A stretch of 64,000 nt of DNA from DATEOR01 sp963766725. GTDB taxonomy: Bacteria; Actinomycetota; Thermoleophilia; Gaiellales; Gaiellaceae. The notes below the pieces were generated by a model. That model had not been told where the DNA came from. It saw only the letters and a program-made list of their open reading frames with translations, and did no database searches. Below, in pieces: positions 1-8,640 of this stretch (positions are counted from its first letter, which is position 1; each line of letters begins with the position of its first letter). Location: the NCBI GenBank assembly GCA_963766725.1, contig CAVYBK010000004.1, positions 237,831-301,830 on the forward strand, read 5' to 3'. Position numbers and translations under genes: made by a program.

Positions 1-173
1 GCCAGGGTGCCGGCGAGGAGCTCGTCGGCGAGGCGATTCGCCTCGCGTCCGAGTCGGGGGCTCGCACCGTCGACCTCACGTCCCGCCCCTCGCGGGAGGC
101 GGCCAATGCGCTCTACGAGAAGGTCGGCTTCCGCGCCCGCGAGACGAACGTGTACCGCTACGACCTCGGCTAG
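1..173 (+). CDS. GNAT-family N-acetyltransferase, C-terminal fragment
   Basis: This is the 3' end of a gene that begins before the window, read in frame 3 to a TAG at 171-173. The 56 visible residues contain the typical GNAT end: a GAGEELV stretch (acetyl-CoA pyrophosphate loop region), then REAANALYEKVGFRARETNVYRYDL, shown here as key pieces AANALYEKVGF and YRYDL. These match the beta4-alpha4-beta5 part of GNAT acetyltransferases. The substrate cannot be told from the fragment. Its stop codon overlaps the stop of the converging gene through the palindrome CTAG. Confidence 0.8.
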   Translation, partial: QGAGEELVGEAIRLASESGARTVDLTSRPSREAANALYEKVGFRARETNVYRYDLG

Positions 174-722
174 CCGAGCGGGCCCTTGTAGGAGCGGATG
201 ACCTCCGCGGCGAGCTCGTCCGCCGCAGGCATGCCGCTCTTCATCGCCTCGGCGAAAGGCGAGCCGCCAACCTCTCCCAGCGTCTGCTCCAGCCTCGCCG
301 CCGCGAGCCCGATGGCGTCGAGATAGCCGACGCTCGCGAGCCGGGGGGCCGGGCTGAATCGTCTCCTGGAGCTCGGCCGCCGCGACCTCGGCCTCCTCGA
401 TGCCCTCGGGAGCGTCGGTCAGGCGCAGCTCGACAAGGCGGGCGCGGAGCTCGCCGAGCTCGCCGCCGCCGGCGCTCTCCTCCGCGAGCTCGCACATGGC
501 CGCGATCGAGACCGCCTCTCGAACGAGGGCGCGGTCGGCGACGGGCCGGTACTGGGAGTCGAGCGCAAGCCAGGTCTGCTCTTCGCCGCTCCGGTACGCG
601 CAGAGGTAGACCCGCGCACCGGCCCCGGGCTCCGCCGGGACGACGCCCTCGAGCTCCTCCCCGTTCGCCGCGTGAGCCGTTGCAGCCTCCGCCGCGGCGG
701 CAATCTCCTCCTCGAGCCCCAC
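170..722 (-). pseudogene. Conserved hypothetical protein, frameshifted
   Basis: A minus-strand gene starting near GTG 722 and ending at TAG 172-170. It encodes an acidic, alanine/glutamate-rich protein of about 183 residues with the segments VYLCAYRSGEEQTWLALD and VREAVSIAAMCELAEE, and a C-terminus ending SYKGPLG. The reading frame breaks once, in the six-G run at 343-348. Removing one base joins the two halves into one continuous helical protein, so a homopolymer error is as likely as a real mutation. I do not recognise the family. The gene starts 18 nt from the divergent methyltransferase start. Confidence 0.55.
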
Positions 723-740
723 AGCGGCAACAATAGCCCC

Positions 741-1463
741 GTGACCGAGAGCATCAGCGAGCGCAACCAGGCGGCCCAAGCGCTCTTCGCGCCTCTCGGC
801 GAGACCTACGACCGCTACGCGCGGCTGCTCTCTTTCGGCCAGGACCCGCGCTGGCGCGCATTCCTCGTCGACCGGATCGAGACCGGCCCCGAGGCGACCG
901 TCCTCGACGTTGCGTGCGGCACCGCGGCGGTGTCGATCGAGCTCGTCCGCCGCTACGGCTGCCGCGTCGTCGGGGTCGACCAGAGCGCCGAGATGCTGGC
1001 CGCGGGCCGAGCGCGCGTCGACGCTGCGGGTCTCGGCGAGCGAATCCGGCTCGAGGAAGCGAGGGCGGAGCACCTGCCCTTCGAGGACGCGTCCTTCGAC
1101 GCGTTGACTTTCACGTATCTCCTCCGCTACGTCGACGACCCCGCCGCGACGATGAAGGAGCTCGCCCGGGTGGTGCGACCCGGCGGCCGAATCGCGATGC
1201 TCGACTTCTTCGTTCCGGCTGGCGTCGCCCGACCTGCCTGGGAGCTGTACGTCCGAATCGGCCTGCCCGTGCTCGGCCGCGCGGTCTCGCCCGGTTGGGG
1301 CGAAGTCGGCAGCTTCCTCGGGCCGAGCATTCGCGGCTTCTGGAACGACCATCCCGTGGAGGAGATCGTCGGCGCCTGGAGGGAAGCCGGCATCGACGGC
1401 GTCGAGGGCCGGCGCCTCAGCCTGGGCGGCGGGCTCGTGCTTTGGGGCACCCGTGGCGCTTGA
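741..1463 (+). CDS. UbiE/COQ5-like class I SAM methyltransferase
   Basis: A 240-residue SAM-dependent methyltransferase. Motif I VLDVACGTA lies near residue 54, the acidic GVDQS loop near residue 76, then AEHLPFEDASFDA (motif II region) and VVRPGGRIAMLDF (motif III). The SFGQDPRWR segment before motif I resembles the UbiE/MenG group, which C-methylates demethylmenaquinone, but quinone specificity is an inference. GTG 741 is taken as the start because the homologous region begins there. The stop overlaps the next gene by 11 nt, which suggests an operon with the UbiA-like membrane protein, a plausible prenylquinone pairing. Confidence 0.75.
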   Translation: MTESISERNQAAQALFAPLGETYDRYARLLSFGQDPRWRAFLVDRIETGPEATVLDVACGTAAVSIELVRRYGCRVVGVDQSAEMLAAGRARVDAAGLGERIRLEEARAEHLPFEDASFDALTFTYLLRYVDDPAATMKELARVVRPGGRIAMLDFFVPAGVARPAWELYVRIGLPVLGRAVSPGWGEVGSFLGPSIRGFWNDHPVEEIVGAWREAGIDGVEGRRLSLGGGLVLWGTRGA

Positions 1464-2187
1464 GACCTCGCGGCCGGCCTTCTATGCCCTGCGCTCGGGC
1501 GGCTGGCGCGACTACGTCACCCTCCTCCATCCGCCGTATACGGCCTGGCACCTGAGCTATGTGGCGATCGGTGCCGCGCTCAGCGCCCAGTTCTCGTGGT
1601 CCAGGCTGCTCCCGACCCTGGCCGCGTTCTTCCTCGCCGTCGGGATCGGCGCGCACGCGCTCGACGAGCTCAACGGACGGCCGCTTCGCACGGAGATACC
1701 GCGCGGCGTGCTGATCTTTCTCGCGGTCGCCTCGATCGGCGGTGCGGTGGCGATCGGGATCGTCGGGGCGATCGCCTTCGATCCGTGGATCGCCGCCTTC
1801 GTGGCAGCGGGGGCCTTCCTCGTCGTCGCCTACAACCTCGAGTCCTTCGGAGGACGCTTCCACGACGACGCGTGGTTCGCGCTCGCCTGGGGGTCGTTCC
1901 CCCTGCTCACCGCCTACTTCGCCACCGCGGAATCGATCGAGGCAGCCGCCATCGCCGGGGCGGTCTTCGCCTTCGCGCTCAGCCTTGCGCAGCGCATCCT
2001 CTCGACGCAGGTTCGGGACATGCGGCGCCGCGTCAGGCGCGTCCAGGGGACGATCGAGCGCGCGGACGATACGACGGAGACGCTCACCCCGGAGCTGATC
2101 ATGGGCCCGGCCGAGCGAGCGCTTCGCATTCTCTCGGTTGCAGTCGTCGCACTCGCATGCGCTTCGGTGATGATGCGAGTGTGGTGA
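1453..2187 (+). CDS. Multi-pass membrane protein, UbiA-like
   Basis: A 244-residue polytopic membrane protein with about seven hydrophobic segments and a short basic cytoplasmic stretch (MRRRVRRV, near residue 190). The segment HALDELNGRPL after the second helix is a divergent version of the Asp-containing loop of UbiA-type prenyltransferases. The second DxxxD loop is not obvious, so activity is uncertain. It overlaps the upstream methyltransferase by 11 nt and the downstream hydrolase by 4 nt (GTGA), so the three genes probably form one transcript. Alternative: a membrane protein of unknown role. Confidence 0.6.
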   Translation: MALETSRPAFYALRSGGWRDYVTLLHPPYTAWHLSYVAIGAALSAQFSWSRLLPTLAAFFLAVGIGAHALDELNGRPLRTEIPRGVLIFLAVASIGGAVAIGIVGAIAFDPWIAAFVAAGAFLVVAYNLESFGGRFHDDAWFALAWGSFPLLTAYFATAESIEAAAIAGAVFAFALSLAQRILSTQVRDMRRRVRRVQGTIERADDTTETLTPELIMGPAERALRILSVAVVALACASVMMRVW

Positions 2188-3359
2188 CGCTCGCCTTCAT
2201 ACCGCCGGCCGAGCCGCCGCCGACGCCGCCTGCGATCTACGCGCCGGCCCCGCGGGAGATCTCCTTCGGTGAGATCAGGGGCCGCGTGACGGCCGGCACG
2301 CGGCTCGTGAGCATTCGGGTCGACGGCGTGTACAAGGGCTACGCGAATCTCGACGGACGCCGCTTCTGGAAGACGATCTCGCTGCCGAGTCACGACGTCA
2401 CCATCCGCATCACGGCAGTGAATGCGATGGGCGACCGAGCCTCGTCGTCGGTCGGCCCCGTCTACGGACTCTCCCGCCACGCACGGCCGCACGCGATCAA
2501 GGGCTCCCTCGACCGCGGTCTGCAGCGGAAGATTCGCGCCCTCGTCGACGCTTTTCCCGGGACCTCGTCGGTCTACGTGCAGGATCTACGGACGGGGAGG
2601 GGCGCGGCGTGGAACGCGCGGGCCCGGTTCATGGGCGCCTCGACGCTCAAGCTCGGGATCGCGATCGAGGTGCTCCGCGTGCTCGGCGGCAAGCCGCCTG
2701 CCCACTCGCGCATCGGGTCGCTGTTCCGCCGCATGCTCGTCTACTCCGACAACGGGGCCGCGAACGATCTCCAGGTCTGGCTCGGCGGCGGCTCGATCTA
2801 CACAGGAAGCGCGAGGGTCACGACCACTCTCCGCGCGCTCGGCCTCTACGACTCCTACATCAACGGCGGCTACATCCTCGGGACGGCCGACCGGAAGCCG
2901 ATTCCGCTCAACGTCGTCGAGCAGCCGTCGTACTACAGCACCGGGAAGTACACATCGGCCTGGGATCTCGCCCGGATCCACAGGTTTCTCCATCGGGGCG
3001 CGGGCGGCAAGGGACCGCTGCTCGACCTGTCCGGCCATTTCACGGCGAGCGACGCGCGCTTCCTCCTCTTCACACTGGCACACGTCCTCGACCCGGGGAA
3101 ACTCGATCGCTACGTAGGCGCTAAGCCCGGGGTCTCGGTCCTGCATAAGGCGGGCTGGATCTCCGTGGCTCGGCACGACAGCGGGCTCGTCTACTGGCAC
3201 GGCGGCGGATTCGTCGCTGTGGTGATGACCTACAACTCCGCCGGAGTCGGGGCGTCGTCCGACGTCCTCGCAGGAGAGATCGCCCGGACCGCGCTCCAGC
3301 ACTTCTCCCGCACGGGCTCAGGTTCGCGCAGCATGCACGGTCGTCTGTTTTCGTTCTAG
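2184..3359 (+). CDS. Beta-lactamase-fold serine hydrolase
   Basis: A 391-residue protein with a proline-rich N-terminus, an all-beta region of about 100 residues, then a class A beta-lactamase-like domain. Visible motifs: SxxK as S-T-L-K (Ser near residue 153, in FMGASTLKLG), SDN near residue 188 (VYSDNGA) and K-A-G near residue 322 in place of KTG. The order and spacing fit penicillin-recognising enzymes, so a cell-wall peptidase, esterase or lactamase role is possible. No signal peptide is evident, although an earlier ATG at 2157 is available. GTG 2184 gives a GTGA overlap with the upstream stop. Confidence 0.75.
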   Translation: MTLAFIPPAEPPPTPPAIYAPAPREISFGEIRGRVTAGTRLVSIRVDGVYKGYANLDGRRFWKTISLPSHDVTIRITAVNAMGDRASSSVGPVYGLSRHARPHAIKGSLDRGLQRKIRALVDAFPGTSSVYVQDLRTGRGAAWNARARFMGASTLKLGIAIEVLRVLGGKPPAHSRIGSLFRRMLVYSDNGAANDLQVWLGGGSIYTGSARVTTTLRALGLYDSYINGGYILGTADRKPIPLNVVEQPSYYSTGKYTSAWDLARIHRFLHRGAGGKGPLLDLSGHFTASDARFLLFTLAHVLDPGKLDRYVGAKPGVSVLHKAGWISVARHDSGLVYWHGGGFVAVVMTYNSAGVGASSDVLAGEIARTALQHFSRTGSGSRSMHGRLFSF

Positions 3360-3375
3360 AGCCTAGGATGGGGCG

Positions 3376-4677
3376 ATGGCTCTCGTCCTCGAAATCGCGT
3401 TCGCCGCAGGCATCGTCGTCGTCGCGCTATCCCTTCTCGCCGTTGTCCTGGGGAAGGCGAGCGACCGGCTCCTGCTCGTCGTCACGGTCGCGCTCGCAAC
3501 CGGCGCGGCGGTCGCGGCCGTCGCGCTCGGCATCGACCTGGTGGACTCCTACACGGACGTCGACGCTCTCCTCCTCGCCGCCGGAGGGCTCGCCGCCGCC
3601 GCGGTCGCCGAAGCCGGGTTGCTCGCGCTGAATCGCGGTCTGCGGCGCATGCAGCAGATCGAGCAGCTCACGGATGCGGCCCGCGACGAGATCCACGCCT
3701 TTGCCGCGGAGGAGTCACAGCAGCGAATTCTGGAGCTCGAACGCATCCTGGCGAGAGAGCGGGCGAACACGAGCCACCAGCTCAGCGAGCAGGAGCGGCG
3801 TCTGGCCGAGGAGAGGCGGGACACGGTCGAGCGCCAGGCCGAACGCGCGCGCGTCGAGCTCACCCAGACCGTCGCATCGGTGCAGGAGCGGCTGGAGCAG
3901 CGGCTGATGGCATGGGCAGCTGACCTGGACCGCGGCCAGCGCGAGCTCGAGCGGAAGCTCGTCGAGCTCGGCCAGCAGCAGCGCGAGGCGGTGACCGCAT
4001 ACGAGGCGCGGCTCGCCGCCGACGCGGAGCGAGTCGACGCCGCGAGCGAGGAGCAGCGCGTCGCCCTGACGAAGCTCCGCGAGGAGCTGCAGCGGTTCGG
4101 CACCTCCTTCCTCGAGGAAGGACGCTCCGAGATCGAGATCCACGCGGCCGAGCGGCGGCGGGCTCTGCACGAAATGAGCGAGCGGATCCGCTCGCGCGAG
4201 CGCGCCCTCCGCGAGCAGCTCGAGCGCGACGAGGCGGAGTCGAGAGGGCGGATCGCCGCGGGCCTCGAGGAGTCGGAGCGCCGGCACCTGGCCGCGCTGG
4301 ACCGCGCTTTCGAGCGCGCCGCGACCCGCCTGACCGAGTACGCCGAGAAGCAGTTCGACGCACAGATAAAGGAGTCCCGCGAGAAGGCCGCCGATCGTCT
4401 GTCGCGCGAGCTCGAGAAGGCGATCGAGCAGTTTGCCCGCCAGGCGGAGAAGGACGTCGCCGACCGGATCGCCGACATGGCGCGGATGACCGCCGACCGG
4501 CTTCAGCGCCGGATCAACGACGTCGCCCGCTCCGCCGAGGCGCAGCACGACGTCGCCGCCGAACGCGTCCGTCACCTCGCCGCAAGGCTCGAGGAGACCC
4601 TTGCGGCCGCCGAAGAACGCCAGGCCGCCCTGGAGGCCGAAGTAGACGCCTCCATGCGCAGCCTCGACCGCGATTGA
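3376..4677 (+). CDS. Membrane-anchored long coiled-coil protein
   Basis: 433 residues. Residues 1-75 form two or three hydrophobic helices. The rest (about 90-430) is an almost uninterrupted heptad-rich coiled coil very rich in E, R, A and Q (for example EQERRLAEERRDTVERQAERAR). No catalytic motif is visible. The design, a membrane anchor followed by roughly 340 residues of coiled coil, resembles envelope scaffolding or cytoskeleton-like proteins, but that is inference. It lies upstream of a small protein gene and xseAB, with intergenic spacing that leaves co-transcription open. Confidence 0.7.
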   Translation: MALVLEIAFAAGIVVVALSLLAVVLGKASDRLLLVVTVALATGAAVAAVALGIDLVDSYTDVDALLLAAGGLAAAAVAEAGLLALNRGLRRMQQIEQLTDAARDEIHAFAAEESQQRILELERILARERANTSHQLSEQERRLAEERRDTVERQAERARVELTQTVASVQERLEQRLMAWAADLDRGQRELERKLVELGQQQREAVTAYEARLAADAERVDAASEEQRVALTKLREELQRFGTSFLEEGRSEIEIHAAERRRALHEMSERIRSRERALREQLERDEAESRGRIAAGLEESERRHLAALDRAFERAATRLTEYAEKQFDAQIKESREKAADRLSRELEKAIEQFARQAEKDVADRIADMARMTADRLQRRINDVARSAEAQHDVAAERVRHLAARLEETLAAAEERQAALEAEVDASMRSLDRD

Positions 4678-4728
4678 AACTGACTTTTCCGGGGAGGGTT
4701 CGTCCAAAGGAAACCGAACCTACGCGGA

Positions 4729-4935
4729 ATGGAAGAGACGCTGACCACTCTCGAGCGGGAACAGGACGAACGCGGCAAGGTGGAAAGCTGGCGGCTCCAC
4801 GTCCTCATGGAGGCCGGCTATCCGCTTCCCATCGCCGAGCGGATCGCACAGAGCGACGCGGATCTCCACGAGGCGGTTGAGCTCGTCGGGCCGCGCGGCT
4901 GCATTCCGGACGTCGCCGCCCAGATCTTGCTCTAA
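4729..4935 (+). CDS. Small conserved hypothetical protein (68 aa)
   Basis: 68 residues, mostly helical, with the phrase VLMEAGYPLPIAERIAQS followed by DLHEAVELVGPRGC. This resembles a short helix-turn-helix or degenerate UBA-like segment seen in small actinobacterial proteins of unknown function. Codon use matches its neighbours, which supports it being real. It ends 49 nt before xseA. No specific function can be assigned. Confidence 0.6.
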   Translation: MEETLTTLEREQDERGKVESWRLHVLMEAGYPLPIAERIAQSDADLHEAVELVGPRGCIPDVAAQILL

Positions 4936-4984
4936 AGCGCGCCGATTTCTTCCAGGCCCGCTCGGCTGAGCTAGATTCGAGCGG

Positions 4985-6139
4985 GTGAAAGTCGAGCCGC
5001 TCCTCTACGGCGACCGCAAGGTCTACACCGTTTCCGCGTTCAACCGCGGTGTCGCCTCCTGGGTCGCCCGGCTCCCTTCGATCTGGGTCGAGGGCGAGGT
5101 CACGGAGTTCCGTCGCCAGCAGGGTTGGCAGAGCGTGTTCTTCACGCTCAAGGACTCGACGGACGGTGCCTGCCTTTCCGTCAGCATGCCGCGGGGCCGC
5201 TTCGACGGCCTTCGGCTCGATCTCGCGGACGGTATGACGGTGCACGTCTTCGGCCGCCCAGAGCTCTACGAGGCCCGCGGCGTGTTCCAGCTACGCGCGC
5301 TCTCGATCGAGCCTCTCGGTCTCGGTGCCGTCCTCGCCGGCCTCGAGCGCCTGAAGCAGAAGCTGGCCGCGGAGGGCCTCTTCGCGCCCGAGCGAAAGCG
5401 GCCGCTTCCGGTGCTCCCGCGGCGAATCGGCGTGCTGACCGGCAACGAGGCAGCCGCGAAGCGTGACTTCGTCACCGCCGTCCAGGCCCGCTTTCCAGCA
5501 GCGAATCTTCTCGTCGCGCAGACGTATGTTCAGGGGCAGGCAGCGCCGGCCGCAATCGCGGCGACGATGCAGACGCTCGCACGCGAGCCCGAGGTGGACG
5601 TGATCGTGCTCACCCGCGGAGGCGGAAGCTTCGAGGACCTCCTGCCGTTCAGCGACGAGCGCGTGATCCGCGCCGTGGCCGAATGCGATGTCCCCGTCGT
5701 CTCCGCGGTCGGGCACGAGCAGGACACCCCGCTCTGCGACCACGCGGCCGACGTGCGGGCATCGACGCCCACTGCGGCGGCACGCCTCGTCGTCCCGGAC
5801 GAGCGCGAACTTCGAGAGCGCCTCGATACCGCGCGCGCCGCGCTCGCCCGCGGCGCCGGTGCGGCTCTCGAGCGCGCGCGCAGCTCGCTGACCCGTGACC
5901 GGGAGCGATTGGACCGAGCGCCGGCTCTGCTCGTCGAGCGCAAGCGGGCGGGCCTCGAGGGCCTCGTCGGGAGACTGCAGGCGTTGTCGCCACGGAAAAC
6001 ATTGGCTCGAGGATACGCCATTGTCCGGACGGACAACGGAATCGTTCGCTCGAGCACCGAGCTCGAGTCGGGAAGCCGCGTCGACGTCGAGCTCGCCGAG
6101 GGCGGGTTCGGCGCACGCGTGGAGGAGACGAAGGCTTGA
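4985..6139 (+). CDS. xseA: Exodeoxyribonuclease VII large subunit
   Basis: 384 residues from GTG 4985. The N-terminal OB-fold (VTEF region, ARLPSIWVEGEV) binds single-stranded DNA. The catalytic domain carries the family signatures LTRGGGSFEDLLPF (near residue 205) and VSAVGHEQDTPLCDHAAD, followed by a coiled-coil C-terminus. XseA acts with XseB to degrade single-stranded DNA to oligonucleotides in repair and recombination. It is slightly shorter than the E. coli enzyme, with the reduced C-terminal coil usual in actinobacteria. The stop overlaps xseB by 4 nt. Confidence 0.95.
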   Translation: MKVEPLLYGDRKVYTVSAFNRGVASWVARLPSIWVEGEVTEFRRQQGWQSVFFTLKDSTDGACLSVSMPRGRFDGLRLDLADGMTVHVFGRPELYEARGVFQLRALSIEPLGLGAVLAGLERLKQKLAAEGLFAPERKRPLPVLPRRIGVLTGNEAAAKRDFVTAVQARFPAANLLVAQTYVQGQAAPAAIAATMQTLAREPEVDVIVLTRGGGSFEDLLPFSDERVIRAVAECDVPVVSAVGHEQDTPLCDHAADVRASTPTAAARLVVPDERELRERLDTARAALARGAGAALERARSSLTRDRERLDRAPALLVERKRAGLEGLVGRLQALSPRKTLARGYAIVRTDNGIVRSSTELESGSRVDVELAEGGFGARVEETKA

Positions 6140-6342
6140 CGGACGAGGTCTCCTTCGAGGACGCGCGGCGGGAGCTGGAGCAGATCGTCGCGAAGCTCGA
6201 GAGCGGCCAAGCCAGCCTGGAGGAGGCGGTCGCACTCTGGGAACGGGGCGAGCTGCTCTACCGCACCTGCGTCGGCAAGCTCGACGCGGCGCAGGGGAAG
6301 ATCGAGGAGCTCGGCAAGCGGGTCGAGGAAGCCCGGCCGTGA
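6136..6342 (+). CDS. xseB: Exodeoxyribonuclease VII small subunit
   Basis: 68 residues from TTG 6136 (TTGA overlap with xseA). The helical hairpin signature FEDARRELEQIVAKLESG ... LEEAVALWERGELL is the hallmark of XseB, which decorates the XseA stalk. Length is normal for the family. The stop overlaps the next gene by a GTGA, giving tight translational coupling of three genes. Confidence 0.95.
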   Translation: MTDEVSFEDARRELEQIVAKLESGQASLEEAVALWERGELLYRTCVGKLDAAQGKIEELGKRVEEARP

Positions 6343-6944
6343 TCGGCTGGCTCTACGACTTCGCCGGCCGGCGCGTCGAGAAAGGGGAGCTCGGCCGGCG
6401 GAGGCACGAGCTCGTCGGCGGCCTCGAAGGAGCCGTACTGGAGGTCGGCGCGGGAACCGGTCTCAATCTCCCGCACTACGAGCGCGCGAGCCGCGTGGTG
6501 GCGGTCGAGCCCGACCCGAGCATGGCCGGGCGCTTGCGCAAGCGCGCCCCCGAGGCCTCGGTCCCGGTCGAGGTCGTCTCGGGAAAGGCCGAGTCCCTGC
6601 CCTTCGAGGACGAGACCTTCGACACCGCGGTCGTCACGTTCGTCCTCTGCTCGGTCGAGAAGCCCCAGGCCGCACTCGCCGAGGTCCGGCGCGTGCTCAG
6701 GCCGGGCGGACGACTCGTCCTCCTCGAACACGTCCGCGGCGAGGGCCGCCTCGCGCGCTGGCAGGACCGCTTTACCCCGCTCCACCGCAAGGTCGCAGGG
6801 AACTGCCATCTCAACCGGGAGACGAGGGACGAGGTCGCCGCGGCCGGCTTCGACGTCGGCGACATCCGCCCAGTCCGCATTCCGGGGAGCCACCCGCTCG
6901 TCCGCAGCGGGCTTCAGGGCGTCGCGATCAAGACTTCTTCGTAG
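6339..6944 (+). CDS. Class I SAM-dependent methyltransferase
   Basis: 201 residues from GTG 6339. Motif I LEVGAGTGLNLPHY is near residue 35, VVAVEPDPSM near 55, ESLPFEDETFDTAV near 85 and LRPGGRLVLLEHV near 118. The small size and the ending resemble phosphatidylethanolamine N-methyltransferase-like and METTL7-like proteins, but the substrate is unknown. It is coupled to xseB by a 4-nt overlap. Its 3' end overlaps the converging DNA methyltransferase gene by about 31 nt. Confidence 0.8.
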   Translation: MIGWLYDFAGRRVEKGELGRRRHELVGGLEGAVLEVGAGTGLNLPHYERASRVVAVEPDPSMAGRLRKRAPEASVPVEVVSGKAESLPFEDETFDTAVVTFVLCSVEKPQAALAEVRRVLRPGGRLVLLEHVRGEGRLARWQDRFTPLHRKVAGNCHLNRETRDEVAAAGFDVGDIRPVRIPGSHPLVRSGLQGVAIKTSS

Positions 6945-7994
6945 TACTCGCCCTTGCGCCGCCCGGTCCGGCGGTTCACGTGGCGAAGGAGCCGTTCTTC
7001 GAGCCGCAGGCCGGCGGCGGAGAGGATGCCGTCATAGAGGCCGCGGCGGTCGTTGACGACCACCACGATCTTCCCTCCGCGCCGAAGCGCGCGCCGAGAA
7101 CGAGCCAGCACAGCGGCGATGTCGTCGCAGTAGCCCTTCACCCCGCGCCCGATCTCCTCGCTGTCGCGCCGTTCGAGGCCGAGGAGCTCGTAGGCGTAGG
7201 CGTGCTGCTCGTGGTAGTCGATGAGGCCCGGGTAGGGCGGCGACGTCAGCACGAGGTCGACCGGCCCCGGCGGATCCACGAAGCGCGCGTCGCCGTGCAG
7301 AACGTCCACGGACTCCGACGAGCGAACGTCCGCGAACTCCTGCACGCGCTGCACCGCGTCGCGGACGTAGCGGCGCAGGAACTTGTCCGCCTCCCCCACC
7401 GGGCGGCACACGCGACGGTGCTTGTGGCAGAAGTACTCGCCGCTCACGGGCTCGGCGGGGAAGTCGAGATCGTCGTGGCGGGCGAGCCGCGCCGAGCGGG
7501 CCGAGCGCGAGAGGACGACCTGCCAGAGCTCCGGGATATGCGGTGCCCTCGATCCGCCCCCTGAAGGACAGGAGTTCGGCGAGCGAGCGCGGCGCGTACC
7601 AGCGGCGCAGATACCGGCCGGCGCCGCGGGCCTTCGCGGCGGCCTCGCCATCCGAGAGCCGGACGACGTCTGCGAGCAGAGCGGCAGGGTCGTAGACGCC
7701 GGTCTTCGCCCGCATGAGCAGGCAGTTGAACGCGGACACGTCACAGCCCGCCGCGCGCGCGCCGAAGGCGTTCGCCTCCACGAGGGTCGTCCCGGATCCG
7801 GCGAAGGGATCCCAGACGAGCTGGCCGGGCGAGGCATAGCGGCGGAGGAAGACTTCGGCGAGCTGGGGCACGAACTTGCCCAGGTACGGATGGAGCCGAT
7901 GGACGTGCTTCGTGCGCTCGCGCTCGGGGAGCTCCGCCTCGGACCAGGAGAGCTCGAGGTCGATCTCGTCGTAGAGAGCCGCCTGTGTGCGCAT
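6914..7994 (-). pseudogene. Site-specific DNA methyltransferase (amino type), frameshifted
   Basis: A minus-strand gene in two frames. The N-terminal part, from ATG 7994, carries VWDPFAGSGTTLVEA (SAM-binding motif I, about residue 60). The C-terminal part carries LVLTSPPYPGLIDYH (catalytic motif IV, TSPPY, typical of N4-cytosine or N6-adenine methyltransferases) and VVVVNDRRGLY. The frame changes once near 7535-7560, around a CCCCC run. Both halves are well conserved, so a sequencing indel is likely. No restriction gene is adjacent, so this is an orphan methyltransferase if functional. The target sequence cannot be inferred. Confidence 0.75.
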
Positions 7995-8051
7995 CGGCGC
8001 GAACTTCGCCGCGCTTCGCGCTTGCCCTGCTCGCCGCTATCATCCCGCGCG

Positions 8052-8462
8052 ATGTCAGCGCCCGTCGACGTACTCCGCAATGTGCCGCTCTTCGCCGACC
8101 TCGACGACGATGACCTCGCCGGCCTCGCGAACCAGATGAAGGAGCGCCGCTTCTCGGAGGGCAGCCCGATGACGAGCGAGGGGAGCGGCGGCGCGGGCTT
8201 CTTCGTCATCACCGACGGGAACGCCACGGTCAGCGTCGGCGGCGAAGCCAAGGCGACGCTCGGGCCCGGCGACTACTTCGGCGAGATCGCCCTCATCGAC
8301 GAGGGCACCCGCTCTGCGACGATCACGGCCGCGACGGACGTGATCGCGTACGGCATGACGTCCTGGGAGTTCAAGCCGTTCGTCGAGGATCACCCGCAGG
8401 TCGCGTGGGCACTCCTGAAGACGCTCGCCCAGCGTCTGCGCGCCGCGCAAGCGCAGGACTAG
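8052..8462 (+). CDS. Cyclic nucleotide-binding domain protein
   Basis: 136 residues made of a single CAP-family effector domain: LRNVPLFADLDDDDLAGLA at the start, then LGPGDYFGEIALIDEGTRSATITAATD, the phosphate-binding cassette (GEIAL...RSA) that contacts cAMP or cGMP. No DNA-binding domain follows, so it is a stand-alone sensor domain. ATG 8052 is chosen from domain length. It is divergent from the DNA methyltransferase (58 nt apart) and followed 13 nt later by a small acidic protein gene. Confidence 0.85.
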   Translation: MSAPVDVLRNVPLFADLDDDDLAGLANQMKERRFSEGSPMTSEGSGGAGFFVITDGNATVSVGGEAKATLGPGDYFGEIALIDEGTRSATITAATDVIAYGMTSWEFKPFVEDHPQVAWALLKTLAQRLRAAQAQD

Positions 8463-8475
8463 AGAAGGGGGACTC

Positions 8476-8640
8476 ATGGGCTGGTTCGACAACCTCTGGC
8501 GCCGCCGGCAGGGGCGCACGACCGACGACACCCTCGAGCCTTCAGAGCCTGACGAGCAAGTCGCGGACGAGCTCGAGGAGGAAGCGCACGACGCCCGCGA
8601 CGAGCAGGCCATCGAAGAGCCCCGGCCGCCCGGCGGCTAG
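8476..8640 (+). CDS. Small acidic protein (54 aa)
   Basis: A short gene with a good ribosome site (AGAAGGGGG, about 6 nt before ATG 8476). It encodes MGWFDNLWRRRQGR followed by a strongly acidic tail rich in D and E and ending in PRPPGG. The amphipathic, tryptophan-bearing N-terminus could associate with membranes. It probably shares a transcript with the cyclic nucleotide-binding gene. Its TAG overlaps the TAG of the converging glycerate kinase gene through CTAG. Function unknown. Confidence 0.6.
   Translation: MGWFDNLWRRRQGRTTDDTLEPSEPDEQVADELEEEAHDARDEQAIEEPRPPGG

Noticed and set aside
7535..7560. Programmed frameshift in the DNA methyltransferase gene
   Set aside because: No slippery heptamer with a downstream structure is evident, and similar 1-nt breaks occur in many unrelated genes here, so an indel error is simpler.
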